From assembly GCA_014529385.2 (NCBI GenBank), contig CM043963.1, positions 6,807,001 through 6,871,000 on the forward strand: a DNA stretch of 64,000 nt, given 5' to 3'. The stretch's first letter is position 1; the number at the start of each line of letters is the position of its first letter. The notes below the pieces were generated by a model. That model did not search any database, was not told the DNA's origin, and was given only the letters and a program-made list of their open reading frames with translations. A program made the position numbers and the translations under genes. The stretch is from Adiantum capillus-veneris (taxonomy: Eukaryota; Streptophyta; Polypodiopsida; Polypodiales; Pteridaceae). Of the stretch, positions 11,353 to 22,475 are shown one piece after another.

Positions 11353-13105
11353 AGAGATAGAAAACAATTGATATATATTATATTAGTTTCCTCGGAGGTT
11401 AAATTTGACCTATAGGACCAAAAGTTACAAGTGATGTAGTATGTGTATGGTTGATGAGCAATTCTTGATGCTCCAAAACTATGGTGATGAGAGTTGTAAT
11501 GGAGAGCCCACAATGTGGGAGACGAAAGTGTGTAGGTCTAAGTCATGGCTAAAAATGTGTGGGAAGCAAGTTCGAATGTGACCAAAAGCTGAGCACTCTA
11601 GTTGTGTGTGATACTTAGACTCTTGAACTTGCAATGAGCATAATGTGCACAATCAATTTAAGTCTTCTCCATTTTCCCAATGCCCTATCTCCGATTGAAC
11701 GGAGTGGGAGCTAAGTGGAATGGTTGTGATAGTGCATATCACTAACAAGGGCATGCGTACAGTTTCCTCTTTCAGCAAAGAACATGGTTTTGTAGTTGGG
11801 GGAAATATGCATGGTGTAATGTACCGGATTTCTCCCAAGCCATAGTACATTGGCATTGTAGAAAATCTTCATTTGCTTGGGAGTCTATTGAGGCATCATG
11901 TAGAAAGGGTAATGCATCCCATCTTCTAAACCACTTCTTTATGTCTTCATCCATCCCATACTCAATTTCTTGCATTTATGCATCTTTTGAAATTTTTTTC
12001 TTGCTTCCCATGCAATTGTAGGAAGTCAATGTGAGGGGTTTTGACACATCTTTATCATATACTCCACAACCCTGTCCATGCCCATAATTTCAATTGGAAA
12101 AGACCTTGAATCAAGAAGTAGGAGCCTATATGGTGTTTTTGTATTAACTTGGAGAAAGTTTGTAAGAATTTTTTTTGGACATTCTCAAACTATTTCCAAG
12201 TAGACTTTGATATGCTCCAACCTCACGCTTCAACTCCTTAAAGAAGAACCATGTCACCAATGTGTCAGAAAGGTTCTTCTTGAGAACCCAACACTTGATG
12301 TTTCTAGCATACAATAAAAGCATGATTACCACATTGAAAAATAGTGACCTATTCAATGTCTTCTTCGTGCATAAAGTCAAGTACCATCTGTTCCAATTGA
12401 TTGATGCATAGACCAAAGAGAGTTGGTGACAACGGACATCCTTGTGTAGCTCCAATAGTGCTTCCAAAAAAATATGAAATTCCTCTTCCCATGTGCAATT
12501 GACACATCACCTTCTCATAGATTCCATCCTTCTCCAAAAGTTCTTACGTGGAATCATATCAAAGGCTTTGCTAAAGTCCACAAAGAAACAATACAATCAC
12601 TTGCCTTTCGATCGAGCTTCCTCCATGAGAACATGAGAGAGTGACAAGATGATTCATGGTGCTATGACTTCGATGAAAAACCCACTTGTCCTTTTGCACT
12701 CTTGTCATTCTCTTCAACCCAATCACTCAATTTATCTCCATTATGCACCCAAACAACTTCTCCATAAGAGACCCAGTCATTATAGTCCGCTATTTACATT
12801 CTTTACATCCCCTCCTTTATGTAAAGTCTTGACCCAATTAGTACTCCAATCATAAGGCATACTATGTTGAAGTGCAAGGTTCAACATATCACACATTTAC
12901 TCATGTGTAAAATCTCTTGTCCATTTCCAGCTTGATACCTTGAAGATCTCTCGCTTTGCACGTGGCCAAGTTTTTGAGTCTACTGCACACAGCCTTAATA
13001 GTAAAAAAGTGGGAATACATGCGAGTGAACCATAAAACGGAAATTTTCTAGCATTTGTTTGCTCATATAGTTGCCTACAATGTGTGTACATATCCGTAAA
13101 ACTCA
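11350..13105 (-). mobile_element. LINE copy E, 5'-truncated (RT, C-terminal domain, 3' UTR)
   Basis: On the minus strand this copy starts inside the RT finger region near 13105 (segment with MSFTDMYTHCRQLYEQTN), continues through RT (QGCPLSPTLFGLCINQLEQM at about 12450) and a C-terminal segment KKWFRRWD..LHDASIDSQ (11975-11772), and ends in a 3' UTR closely matching copies B and F. A deletion removes the region between the QGCPLSP block and the YVDD-to-thumb block. It ends at the microsatellite at 11349. The sharp loss of similarity at 13105 is a typical 5' truncation. Confidence 0.85.
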
Positions 13106-14002
13106 AGGGGTGCTATCACTTAATGAGCAGTGAAAAGCGAGCAAGGGACCAAAACTGCGCAATGATAGATGATACCAAAGCATATGGAAACATGTTGATA
13201 GCTAATCGTATAGAGTAGAAGGCCCATATTAGAATCAATGAGATTGTGCAAGCCGGTTCTTGCGATTTTGTGGACAATTTGGATCCAACAAGATGCAAAA
13301 TAAGATTGACTTACTAACAAACTAGGAGGCTCCCAAAGCGGAGTTTCACACACCTCATTTACTATTTGACCTACCTAGTAAATGGATCCTTTACCCTAGA
13401 GTATTCTTATGTAATATATAATCTAGAGTAGTGGTGACATGGTATACAAAATAAATTTATAGACCTACACTATGTATGGGCCATGGGAGCTAGCTTGGTT
13501 GGTTTACTCATCCTATGTCATCTGGATGATGGACTCAACTGTGACGAAGCGACCTTGTGAAAAGCCTGTCTCGATGCCAATTATAACATCGCCCATGGGA
13601 AAGTGGATATTATTACATAGTTGCTTACATGTTTCCTAGATCAAATCCAATCATTTCTCCTCCTTGCTACTTATGTCAATGTTGTTGGAAAGATACCCCT
13701 TGGGTCTTTCATGCAAGTGTTAGGCAGTGGTCAAACGAGGTCTTAGTTTTCAAGGATTTTGGCATATAACTAAGCCTCTTGCATGATCACGCACTCGTAA
13801 ATATGCATGCTTAGTACAACTACGCATGCCCTCCCCAACTATGCCAAAAAAGAAATAGTTGCAAAGTTCATCGGCTATAGTAAGCATTGGTAGCCCTGAA
13901 AGACGCATCCTGTACCACAAGCGGCCAAATATTCTGCCAAATCGTCACTTGGAGAGAATTTATGCCACCAATGTCAAGAAGCCAACAAGTGGAAGCATTC
14001 CA

Positions 14003-14004
<2 letters not shown>
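13106..14004. other. Unassigned interval
   Basis: No coding family, LTR or RNA gene was recognised between the 5' end of LINE E and the next microsatellite. ORFs here are 77 codons or less and lack motifs. Confidence 0.4.
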
Positions 14005-14082
<78 letters not shown>

Positions 14083-14108
14083 AATGCGATACAGGCTACA
14101 ACGTTCCT

Positions 14109-14165
<57 letters not shown>
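14005..14165. repeat. (TC)n(AC)n and second (TC)n microsatellite
   Basis: TC run at 14005-14058 passing into AC at 14059-14083, a 30-bp unique spacer, then a second TC run at about 14114-14165. Long artefactual ORFs of repeated Leu/Ser cross this region and are not genes. Confidence 0.95.
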
Positions 14166-14172
<7 letters not shown>

Positions 14173-14390
14173 CCATTGTGACCCGTGTTTTGCTTTCACC
14201 TACAAATGGTGGTCATCTGTGGCTTAGTTTCCAACATGTGACCATGCAGGAGGTTCAAACGTGCCAATGATTGAACTGATCTATCTTAGTTGGCTTAGTT
14301 CTCAATAACGGACAAATAAGCTTCTTGTGACCATGCCCTTATTTGGGCATGACACACTCTTATTATATATAAATGAAGAGTTGAACACTT

Positions 14391-14393
14391 TGT

Positions 14394-14450
<57 letters not shown>

Positions 14451-14469
14451 AGAAGAAGAAGAAGAAGAG
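14391..14469. repeat. (TG)n(AG)n(AAG)n compound microsatellite with conserved flank
   Basis: TG, then AG, then AAG runs are followed by TTTTAACATCGTAGGAAATT and a CCCAAGAGA tail. Almost the same flank follows the AG/AAG tract at 19185-19311, so the microsatellite and flank form a dispersed unit. Confidence 0.9.
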
Positions 14470-14590
14470 TATTTTAACATCGTAGGAAATTATCCCAAGA
14501 GACCTTAAAGATCTATACAACAAGGAGAGTTGAACACAAGACCTGTTATTCAAGAGGGAAATGGCATAACCAATCTAACACACTTAGGTG

Positions 14591-14599
14591 ACACACACA

Positions 14600-14657
<58 letters not shown>
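14591..14657. repeat. (AC)n(AG)n microsatellite
   Basis: An AC run (14591-14617) passes directly into an AG run ending at 14657. No associated mobile-element end was recognised. Confidence 0.95.
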
Positions 14658-14661
<4 letters not shown>

Positions 14662-14845
14662 GATAAGGTGCTTAAATCAAGTTTTGATTTGTGTTGGCTG
14701 CTCGGTGAGAAACTAGATCCATCTCCGTTATGCATGCCTCCATCATCAATTTTATAAGGCAACCTTGGAAAACCTGTTTTGACTTTGGTGGTAAGAAGAT
14801 TCTCTCAAGTATCCCTACAAGTCACATCAAAATTGCTGTTTAGAT

Positions 14846-14937
14846 GCAAAGAAAAGCGAACTTTTGGGACTAGGCACATTAGGCCTTAGTTGCAAAGAAA
14901 AACGAACTTTTGGGCCTTGGCACATTAGGCCTTAGTT
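14846..14937. repeat. 46-bp tandem duplication
   Basis: Two adjacent copies (14846-14891 and 14892-14937) start GCAAAGAAAA and end CATTAGGCCTTAGTT, differing at a few positions. No gene is associated. Confidence 0.85.
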
Positions 14938-15425
14938 AGGTTTCGCATGAAGCCGAAGGTAGAATTATGCTAAACTCATTAATCTTTTTGCCACTTATAA
15001 AATGAAGCCCTTGTGAGCTAAATGTGCCATTCTTGGAAAAGTTAGCTTCAGCAAGGAAACGTTTTCCGGAAATAAGACAAAGATTGATCCCTTGTGGTTG
15101 CAAGCAAGAAAGGAATGACAAAATCTTAACTATGCCTTCTTCAAGTGTGCAAGAGGGCGATTATTAGGGCGCGTCCTTACGGTCTGTATGCATCAACCAA
15201 TTGTGTCCTCCCTTCTCAAACCCTACCAAAATTTGAAGAGTTTCAAACCCCCCTATTCTAGCCCCACCCTCCTCATGTGGCACTGCAAAATGCCCATTGT
15301 GTTTACTGCCCTAGGTCAAACTTGTTGATGCACAACAAGGGTAGAATCCTCGCTTATGCGAAGTGCCTCTTACTGAACAAAGATTGAACGAGATTAAACA
15401 ACAAACAAAAACATAATATTGAGTG

Positions 15426-15430
<5 letters not shown>

Positions 15431-15500
<70 letters not shown>
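15431..15500. repeat. (TC)n microsatellite
   Basis: Uninterrupted TC run of about 70 bp in otherwise unassigned sequence (14938-15600). Confidence 0.95.
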
Positions 15501-15503
<3 letters not shown>

Positions 15504-15589
15504 CTAGGACTGTAAAAATAATTCCAACTGTACACTTTGTCATCATCACATGCCTTCCATTTTTTCATCTTCTCTCACCCACTCTAATG

Positions 15590-16690
15590 CAATGACAGCA
15601 TTGAATGCCCTTCCACTATTCGTTTGCACTAATTAGCGGACTAGATTTTGCTTGCTTAGACTGTCAATTTTGGAGAGTATTTCAAGGGCAATGAGTTTGC
15701 ACGTGAAGGATCCAGTGCTAGATGTTTAGGGTTCTTGGATTTGACTATCAAAGCTTTTCAAACGAGAGGATAGAGTGTGCAGAAGAGAGGTAGTTTTGCA
15801 AGAAAGTGGATCCTACAAAAGTTGCACCCGTGACCATGTGAATAGAATGACGTATCACCAACCCTTATTAAGTTGCGTTTCCAAATGCTAGTTGAAAGGC
15901 TATGGTGAGATGCCTTGTCCCCCCCCCCCAAAAGACACACCCAATTTTTTTTTGGCAAGAGCGTGATGGGTATTGGCTATGTCAGATAAGGTGGACCACC
16001 AATTCTAGGTATGCAATTACAATGCCCTACCACTACTCATTTGCACTGACTAGCTAGGCTCCATTTTACTTACTTGGACTATCAATTTTGAGAAGCACTT
16101 CAAGGGAAGCAAGGTTTGTAGGTTATAGATCTATTGCGCGATGTTTAGGGATGGGTTAGAGGGTCCATACTTTGATATAGAGTTTCAATGGATGGGTGAT
16201 GAGTGGCATAACATGAGGGTTAGAGATGAACAAGAGGAGAGAGGATGCAAATTAGGTGACCATGTGAATGGAACGACCTCTCACCAACCCTTGTCTAGTT
16301 GCGTTTCGAAATGCTACTTGAAAGGCTATGGTGAGATATGTCCCCAACCCCCCTTCCCCCTTCAAAATACCATAGTTTGGCTTTGGATAGCTTTTCACAC
16401 CGAACCCTAGAAAGTTGCATTTCCAAATGCCACTCAAATCATCATGGTGAGGTCCCCTGTTTTGTCCTCCCACCATGGCATATGAAGTTGCGTTTGGAAA
16501 CGCTTGTTGAAATGCTATGGTGAGATCCTCCAAAAAGAAAAAACGATAACTAAAAAAACAATAACTAAAGAAAGGTTGTGGATTGCTACAATGTTACCTG
16601 GCGAGGTCATCTCTTTTGTCTTCTCACCATGGCTTATCAAATTGCGTTTGGAAACGTTTGTTAAAATCCTATGGTGAGATCCCCCCAAAA
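15590..16690. repeat. Diverged direct duplication plus a degenerate roughly 60-bp repeat family
   Basis: 15600-15910 and 16020-16335 are diverged copies about 420 bp apart. Shared landmarks are TGCCCTWCCACTA, TTTGCACT, CTATCAATTTT/CTGTCAATTTT and GATGTTTAGGG. Within and after them a degenerate motif with AAGTTGCGTTTSSAAA..., a short spacer and TATGGTGAGAT recurs near 15870, 16295, 16410, 16485 and 16635. A similar but weaker block lies near 22025. No coding content was recognised. Confidence 0.65.
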
Positions 16691-16699
16691 AACAAAAAA

Positions 16700-17470
16700 C
16701 AATAACTAAACAAGTGATAAAATCACAAGGCCTGCTTCCAATGATGACCTAATAAAGACTTGTTAATCATCATCACCCAAAGCTAGAAGTAACACCTTGT
16801 GCTAATCACATCATCATTCCAAGCTAATTAATAAAAGGGCTATCGCCGTCCTAGGGATTCACTAAAGATTATTGTATGGTGCCACATGAGTGTACAAAAA
16901 GGGGGTTGTAAAAGGGTAGGAGGGAACATTTTACTTAGAAAAGTTCCATATGCATTGTGTTATTACTTATGCTCTTCTGTTGGCCCTTATGAACCTGGCC
17001 TTAGCCTAAGGTTGAGGCTTAGGGAGATCAATTTACAGTCTCATCCTCTTGCCACATCCTACCATTGTATTCTCAACTTATCACCAACTTGCTAATGGAG
17101 TAGCTTCGTGCTCCCTGATCCACCCCCATGCCCCCTCTCTCTTTCCCCTGCAATATCACTCAACATTTATCTATATTGAATATGACTTAAAGACTTGTCC
17201 AGCAGGTAGACATCAAAGAAGCTATACTACCATGTTCACTGCTACTCCTAGTCTCTCTTGCGACATTGGAGTAGGACTCGACCATAAGCAAAGACTTTAG
17301 CATGACAATGATCTCTAGATGAAGAGAATAGATGAAGCACTAGTGGAGCAAGGGGCATCTATGATGGTGTGGATGAATCATAAATGTACAATTACAGCTT
17401 ATTTCACAGGGCAATTGCTATGTGAAATGAGCCATGATAGCGCTTGTAAATGTGCAAATAATGCTGATTA
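16700..17470. other. Unassigned interval
   Basis: Nothing beyond ordinary AT-rich sequence was recognised; no ORF here has a family motif. Confidence 0.4.
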
Positions 17471-17585
17471 AGGACAATCGCTAATCCCATAGTCTGATGC
17501 ATATAAGAGACAGAGAGTAATTGCTAATCCCGTAGTCTGATGCGTATGAGCTGATTAAGGGCAATCGGTATTGTCATAGCCTGAT

Positions 17586-17632
<47 letters not shown>
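17471..17632. repeat. Three short imperfect repeats followed by a (CA)n microsatellite
   Basis: Three roughly 45-bp imperfect copies with CAATCGCTAATCCCATAGTC-type cores followed by TGATGC lie near 17473, 17518 and 17563. The last TGATGC runs directly into CA repeats to 17632. The CA run may have grown from the ATGCACAC end of the third copy. Confidence 0.8.
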
Positions 17633-17634
<2 letters not shown>

Positions 17635-18547
17635 TGTTGCATATATTGGCCTTGGGAGATCACAATGATACAAGAATATATCACCAGATACATACCTATG
17701 AAGGCACCAAAGTCAAGCTTCCTTGCTACAATGCTTGCCTTGATGCTCTCCAAACTATGTCCGTGTTCTGCCATGTCTCGCTGCACAAGGAAAGCGAGGC
17801 AGGTTGGATCCAGGATAGACCTGAAGCTTGAACATGTAAAGTTTTCACAAGTACTGCCAATAGCTACTCAGGTATCTACCTGGATATTCCATGAAAACTT
17901 GGCTTCATCATTGATGTCAAGGCAAATGCTGAAATCAAGAAGTTCCCGCACTTGAGCATCGAACCCGCCATCCCATCAGTGATAATGAGCAATATGCCAA
18001 CTAAAGAATGCATAGATTATCCATAGAAAATTAGAGCAAGGACCTAAACCAGATAACTATCAAGAACAAAACACCCCATCCCAAAAATTGATGAGCTACT
18101 ACACAAAAATCTTCACCAAGAGGAAGACATCAGGAACTCCTTAGAAAATCGCCAATCCGGCACCGCCTCCCAATTTGCTCTAAATTTCCTCAATACAAAA
18201 CACCTCCTTTGGAACCTTCCCTACCATTTTGGGAGCTATACAGTACACAACTTGTATTGTAACTAGTGCAGTACAATTTCACAATCCTAATGGCCACTAC
18301 CTTAAAAACTATCATCCAATACCTTTATCATACCCTGGTCAGCAATTACGCCTTCCTTAACCACACACACTAGCCATCATTGGCGCGGGACTTCACTAAC
18401 CAAGTCTAACGCATCAGTAACAGATTTCAAAGAAAAACCAAGTCCCCTCATGGAGTTAAATTTTCTTCATTTTTATATTGCATACATAAATCACAGACAC
18501 TATTTTGAAGGTGCTCAAGAGACCTTGTGCATATGTTGGATATGCAG
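17633..18547. other. Possible decayed coding sequence, family unknown
   Basis: One plus frame reads weakly protein-like with several stops, including a stretch with FIIDVKANAEIKKFPHLSIE near 17905-17965 and LLHKNLHQEEDIRNSLENRQ near 18090-18150. Codon order looks constrained, but no domain was recognised and no splice model is convincing. It is more likely a pseudogene fragment than a gene. Confidence 0.25.
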
Positions 18548-18857
18548 GCCAGAACCCTCTCAACTGTCTTATTCTAGTATAAACTTTTAGATGCAGCTTC
18601 AGCAAGCAGTAATCACATGGGGTGCAGGCCTCACTGACAAAGATCATTGGGGCACGATCGTCTCAGAAAGGTCTAGAAGGCTAGTGACATGATTGTAAAC
18701 AAGCCAGAACCCTCTCAACTGTCTTATTCTAGTATAAACTTTTAGATGCAGCTTCAGCAAGCAGTAATCACATGGGGTGCAGGCCTCACTGACAAAGATC
18801 ATTGGGGCACGATTGTCTCGGAAAGGTCTAGAAGGCCAGTGACATCATTGTAAATAG
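18548..18857. repeat. 155-bp tandem duplication
   Basis: 18548-18702 and 18703-18857 are near-identical direct copies beginning GCCAGAACCCTCTCAACTGT, differing by only a few substitutions. The high identity implies a recent duplication. No ORF is carried. Confidence 0.9.
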
Positions 18858-19181
18858 GTTTCTCAATCAGCTTGCAAACTGAGTTGAAGCTCCTTTGATG
18901 TCGGATGCTTTGAAGGCAAGCAAGAAGCCTTCGTTCAAAGTTTCAAAGATACCCCTTGTAATAGCTGAACACATACTGGCTCGACGTGAATAAAATCTAT
19001 AAATAAATCTCGACGTGAATCCCACCTTCTACTGTAGGTGCACACTGCAGGGCTACATCTTGTCAGGCCTCGAAAGAGCCAGCTCTCTCACCCTCAAGAC
19101 AGGAGCCCCTTGCTAGAGAGAAAGAGGTGCAAAAGAGCCTCGACCCGAGACATCTCGAGATTCCTACTTCATCTACACAGT

Positions 19182-19370
<189 letters not shown>

Positions 19371-19416
19371 ACAGTCTCCCAGGACTGCGACTGTGGGCTC
19401 CATGAGGGTGGCTCAT

Positions 19417-19918
19417 CCTCGTCACTATATGGCACGGCTCTGGCCAGGGGGGATCTAGGGCCCAAATTTGGGGATGCGAGGCGTCTTTAATCTCAACCGT
19501 TGGATCACGCAGTGAACTGGGGGTGAACTAGGGGTGAACTCGAGGAAAAAATGGTGCCCCACGTTCACTCCTAGTTCACCTCCCCTAGTTCACCCCTAGT
19601 TCACCCGCCTCGTGGGGTGTGGGTCGAAGTTAGGATGTCTCGGTTGCCACACGAATGCCATGCCACCACGCTAGCGCGCGTCACTATCCATGGTGGCATG
19701 AAACATGATCATACCCTAGTTTAGCAGCCCCTAGTTCACCCCCAATTCACTCACCCCTAGCTTACCCGCCCTTAGTTCACGGTTAGTTCACCCTCAGTTC
19801 ACCCCTAGTTCACCCCTAGTTCACTTTGTGATCTGACGCGGAGATTAAAGCCGCCTCGCTCCCCAAATTTGGGCCCTAGATCTCCTCTGACCCAGAGCCG
19901 TGCCATATAGTGACGAGG
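19417..19918. mobile_element. MULE-like foldback element with internal CCCCTAGTTCA minisatellite
   Basis: The ends form terminal inverted repeats of over 100 bp, starting CCTCGTCACTATATGGCACG on the left and matching the reverse complement of the right end, with indels toward the inside. Candidate 9-bp direct duplications flank it: GTGGCTCAT (19408-19416) and GTGCCTCAT (19919-19927), one mismatch. Long TIRs with a 9-bp duplication are characteristic of Mutator-like elements. The centre holds many copies of the 11-mer CCCCTAGTTCA and variants in both orientations. The element is GC-rich against an AT-rich background and encodes no transposase. Confidence 0.75.
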
Positions 19919-20085
19919 GTGCCTCATGAATTTGGCACTGCCTTTGAATGAAGAGGAAACGCTCCAACTCCAAATAGAAGCCACATCATCATAGCAAGAC
20001 TCATTCAAATGACCCAGAAAATACAAGAGGTACCCTACGCACAAGCACTCCCTCTACACTCTTGCCACCCCGCAACTGCCTCAGC

Positions 20086-20663
20086 TTACCCTCCAACTTC
20101 CTCTCTGTTTTTCAGCAGTGGCACTTCCTCCCCTTTCTCCAGACTATAGTGATAGTATAGGACTACCATTCTCACATACACCAGTGACCCTGAGCTCTTC
20201 TCATCCACATGCTTTGCTAGCCTTCCCAGCAATGGCACACCGTCGCTCATCCTCATCTCCGCCAGAACTTTTGAATCCCTCCTGGCTATGCCGCTGAAGC
20301 TGTTCACCGTCTCCCACCCCACTTTCCCTGACTCCACATTGTCTCCTATCCCCCTCAGCACCTTCTTTGCTAGCTTCACCTGCTCCACCCCACCTTCTTT
20401 CTTGGATCTTCCCAAAACCTTGCCATATTTACCGTAGCTTGCGATAAACACAACCAAAACCCATTGGAATGGGACATCACCACATCAAGAAGACCTGGTC
20501 TTGTGTATTTACTTGCTGGAAAAACGCATCATCATCTTCCAAAAAGATTAACAACACGCGTGGAGAGTAGATGAAACCACCTGCACATGGGTATGATGTC
20601 TTTCTCCACCTTGGCGCACTCAATCATCACTACTGATGATACAAATTTTGTTGCCTTCTCCCT

Positions 20664-20717
<54 letters not shown>

Positions 20718-20756
20718 GCCACTCCTTGACACCTTGTTTGCTGATGAGGTCTTCAA
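20086..20756 (-). pseudogene. Two adjacent minus-strand coding-like frames, family not recognised
   Basis: 20756-20532 (interrupted by a translated AG run) and 20457-20086 lie in the same direction. The second encodes 123 codons with helical, charged sequence such as KLAKKVLRGIGDNVE and GVPLLGRLAKHVDEK that vaguely recalls armadillo-type repeats. The second frame starts at a TTG codon, not ATG, and the first holds a microsatellite. They could be exons or a fragment of a captured host gene. No function is assigned. Confidence 0.3.
20668..20715. repeat. (TC)n microsatellite
   Basis: Uninterrupted TC run inside the coding-like minus-strand frame; read on the minus strand it would give an Arg-Glu repeat. 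Confidence 0.95.
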
Positions 20757-21233
20757 CTCAGCTCTACTCTCTCCACTAGGTGCTAGCCAAAACCAAGCAC
20801 ATAGCCTCTCTATCGTGGTTCCAACTAGGTCGGGTTCAACCTTTTTCCCCTTTCCTACAACGCCCCCTCAGAGCAGCATGCCTTCCATCCATGACCCTTG
20901 AACCAAAACCATACGCCTACCTGCGCATTTTGCCTGCGAAGATGAGCACGCCCCTTTTGACATTGTCTTGCCACTCTGTGTTGAAATCCGTTGATGTCCT
21001 TTCTAAAAGAAAGAAGTGAAGGCAAGGCACAACAAATCCTCCAAACGCACATGATGGTATATACTACCTACTACTGTAGTAGCAACTAACCAACCAAAGA
21101 GCTAATTTCAAGGAGAGTTGCTTGCACCCACAAACTCTTGCAGGAGTATACATAAGAATAAAGGATACACACAAAGCTAATAGGCTTGACTTTCTTCTTG
21201 CACAAACCCGGACGGAGATCTACTCCCCACAAA

Positions 21234-21480
21234 TGGTATCAGAGTGATAGGGAGCAACTCCGACCCCGGCCCTTCTCATCCTCGCATGTGCAGCTTACCT
21301 TGTGCTCAAGCATGGAATCTTGAAGATCTATGCAGTGAAATCAAAACCCAGACCTGCAGAGAATCGAGATTGAGCAACAAGATAGAAGATCGAGAAGTAG
21401 AATGAAGGAAAGTCGTTGCCATGACCACAAAGAAGGGGGCAGCTTCAATCAAGCGACGAGCGATTGTTGAAGTCAAGGTA
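21234..21480 (+). mobile_element. Copia relic: primer-binding site and possible gag start
   Basis: TGGTATCAGAGTGATAG at 21234 matches the initiator Met-tRNA primer site of plant Ty1/copia elements. The bases just upstream end in ...CCCCACAAA, compatible with an LTR end near 21231. An ATG at 21421 starts MTTKKGAASIKRRAIVEV, a plausible but unproven gag N-terminus that diverges after about 60 codons. No downstream pol or partner LTR was recognised, so this is a fragment. Confidence 0.5.
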
Positions 21481-22462
21481 TCGCAAATGATACTTAAGGA
21501 GGCTCACGGAGTCCCTAAGCAATGCCAACCCTGGTCTTGCAAAAACAGTTATATTGAAGCCACATCCATCCCGTACTCTCCACATGGTGCAAACAATCTT
21601 CAACGTCAAGATTAAAGATAGTAGAAGGGCTATGTGTCTTGATTGAGGCAGAACAGAGAAGTGATGAGTCAGAGGACTCTTGGTGGATACGTTTTCTCGT
21701 TGTTTAGAAAGAGAACAAGAAAAAGTTGAGAGAGAAAGAGAGAGGGAGAAAGAGAGAACACGTGCACTACTCATCAATGCTCCACTACAAAACTACCAAG
21801 AGAGTGAATCAAACAAGTCCATCATTAGATTTACACACTTATCATCTAAATGAGTGTCCACTATCTTATTTCAACCAATCAACATTTTAGATCTATCAAA
21901 AAAATCTTGAAAATACAACCCAACTTTCTTTTTTTTCCTATTTTAGTCAGCAAAAAGAGAAGGCATCTCTATAGCCTTTGCCCCCTGCCCAAAAACAACG
22001 AAAGGTTGTGGATTACTTTTCACTATACAAAGCTGTGTTTCCAAAGGCTACTCAAAACATTGAAGTGAGCTTCCCTCTTTACTTATGAAAATGCTTTGGT
22101 GACCCCTTTCCTTGTAGTAACCCTTCTTTATCACAGGAACATGAACATTTGATTTCAGCACAATTATCTCTAACTTGCCGAGTTCAAGCATTCATATATC
22201 AATATGCAACTTAGGTATCATCTATGATAACACTACTTTGTCATGTGTTATTCGACATTGTTACCAAATTCTAGTCGAAAGCTTGTGACCCACCCCCTCC
22301 GCCCTTCACTTTGAAAATTGCATCTCACTTTGGCAATCATCAAGCCAAATACCAAAATCATATTGATTGTATATCGATCCTTACATTATGTGCATGTCCA
22401 ATTGGCTATTCAGCATGGTAATTTTGTGATGGTATTTTCTTCAAGGAGCATATCGTTTAAAA
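21481..22462. other. Unassigned interval
   Basis: AT-rich sequence with no recognised gene. A block near 22016-22100 is weakly similar to the degenerate repeat at 15870-16690. Confidence 0.35.
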
Positions 22463-22475
22463 GTTTCAACAATAG

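Noticed and set aside
11028-11513. 161-codon frame on the minus strand
   Set aside because: It is the translation of AG/AT microsatellites (Leu-Ser and Ile-Tyr runs), with no gene features.
13859-14270. Two overlapping plus-strand frames of over 120 codons
   Set aside because: Most of their length is (TC)n and (AC)n read as Ser-Leu and His-Thr repeats.
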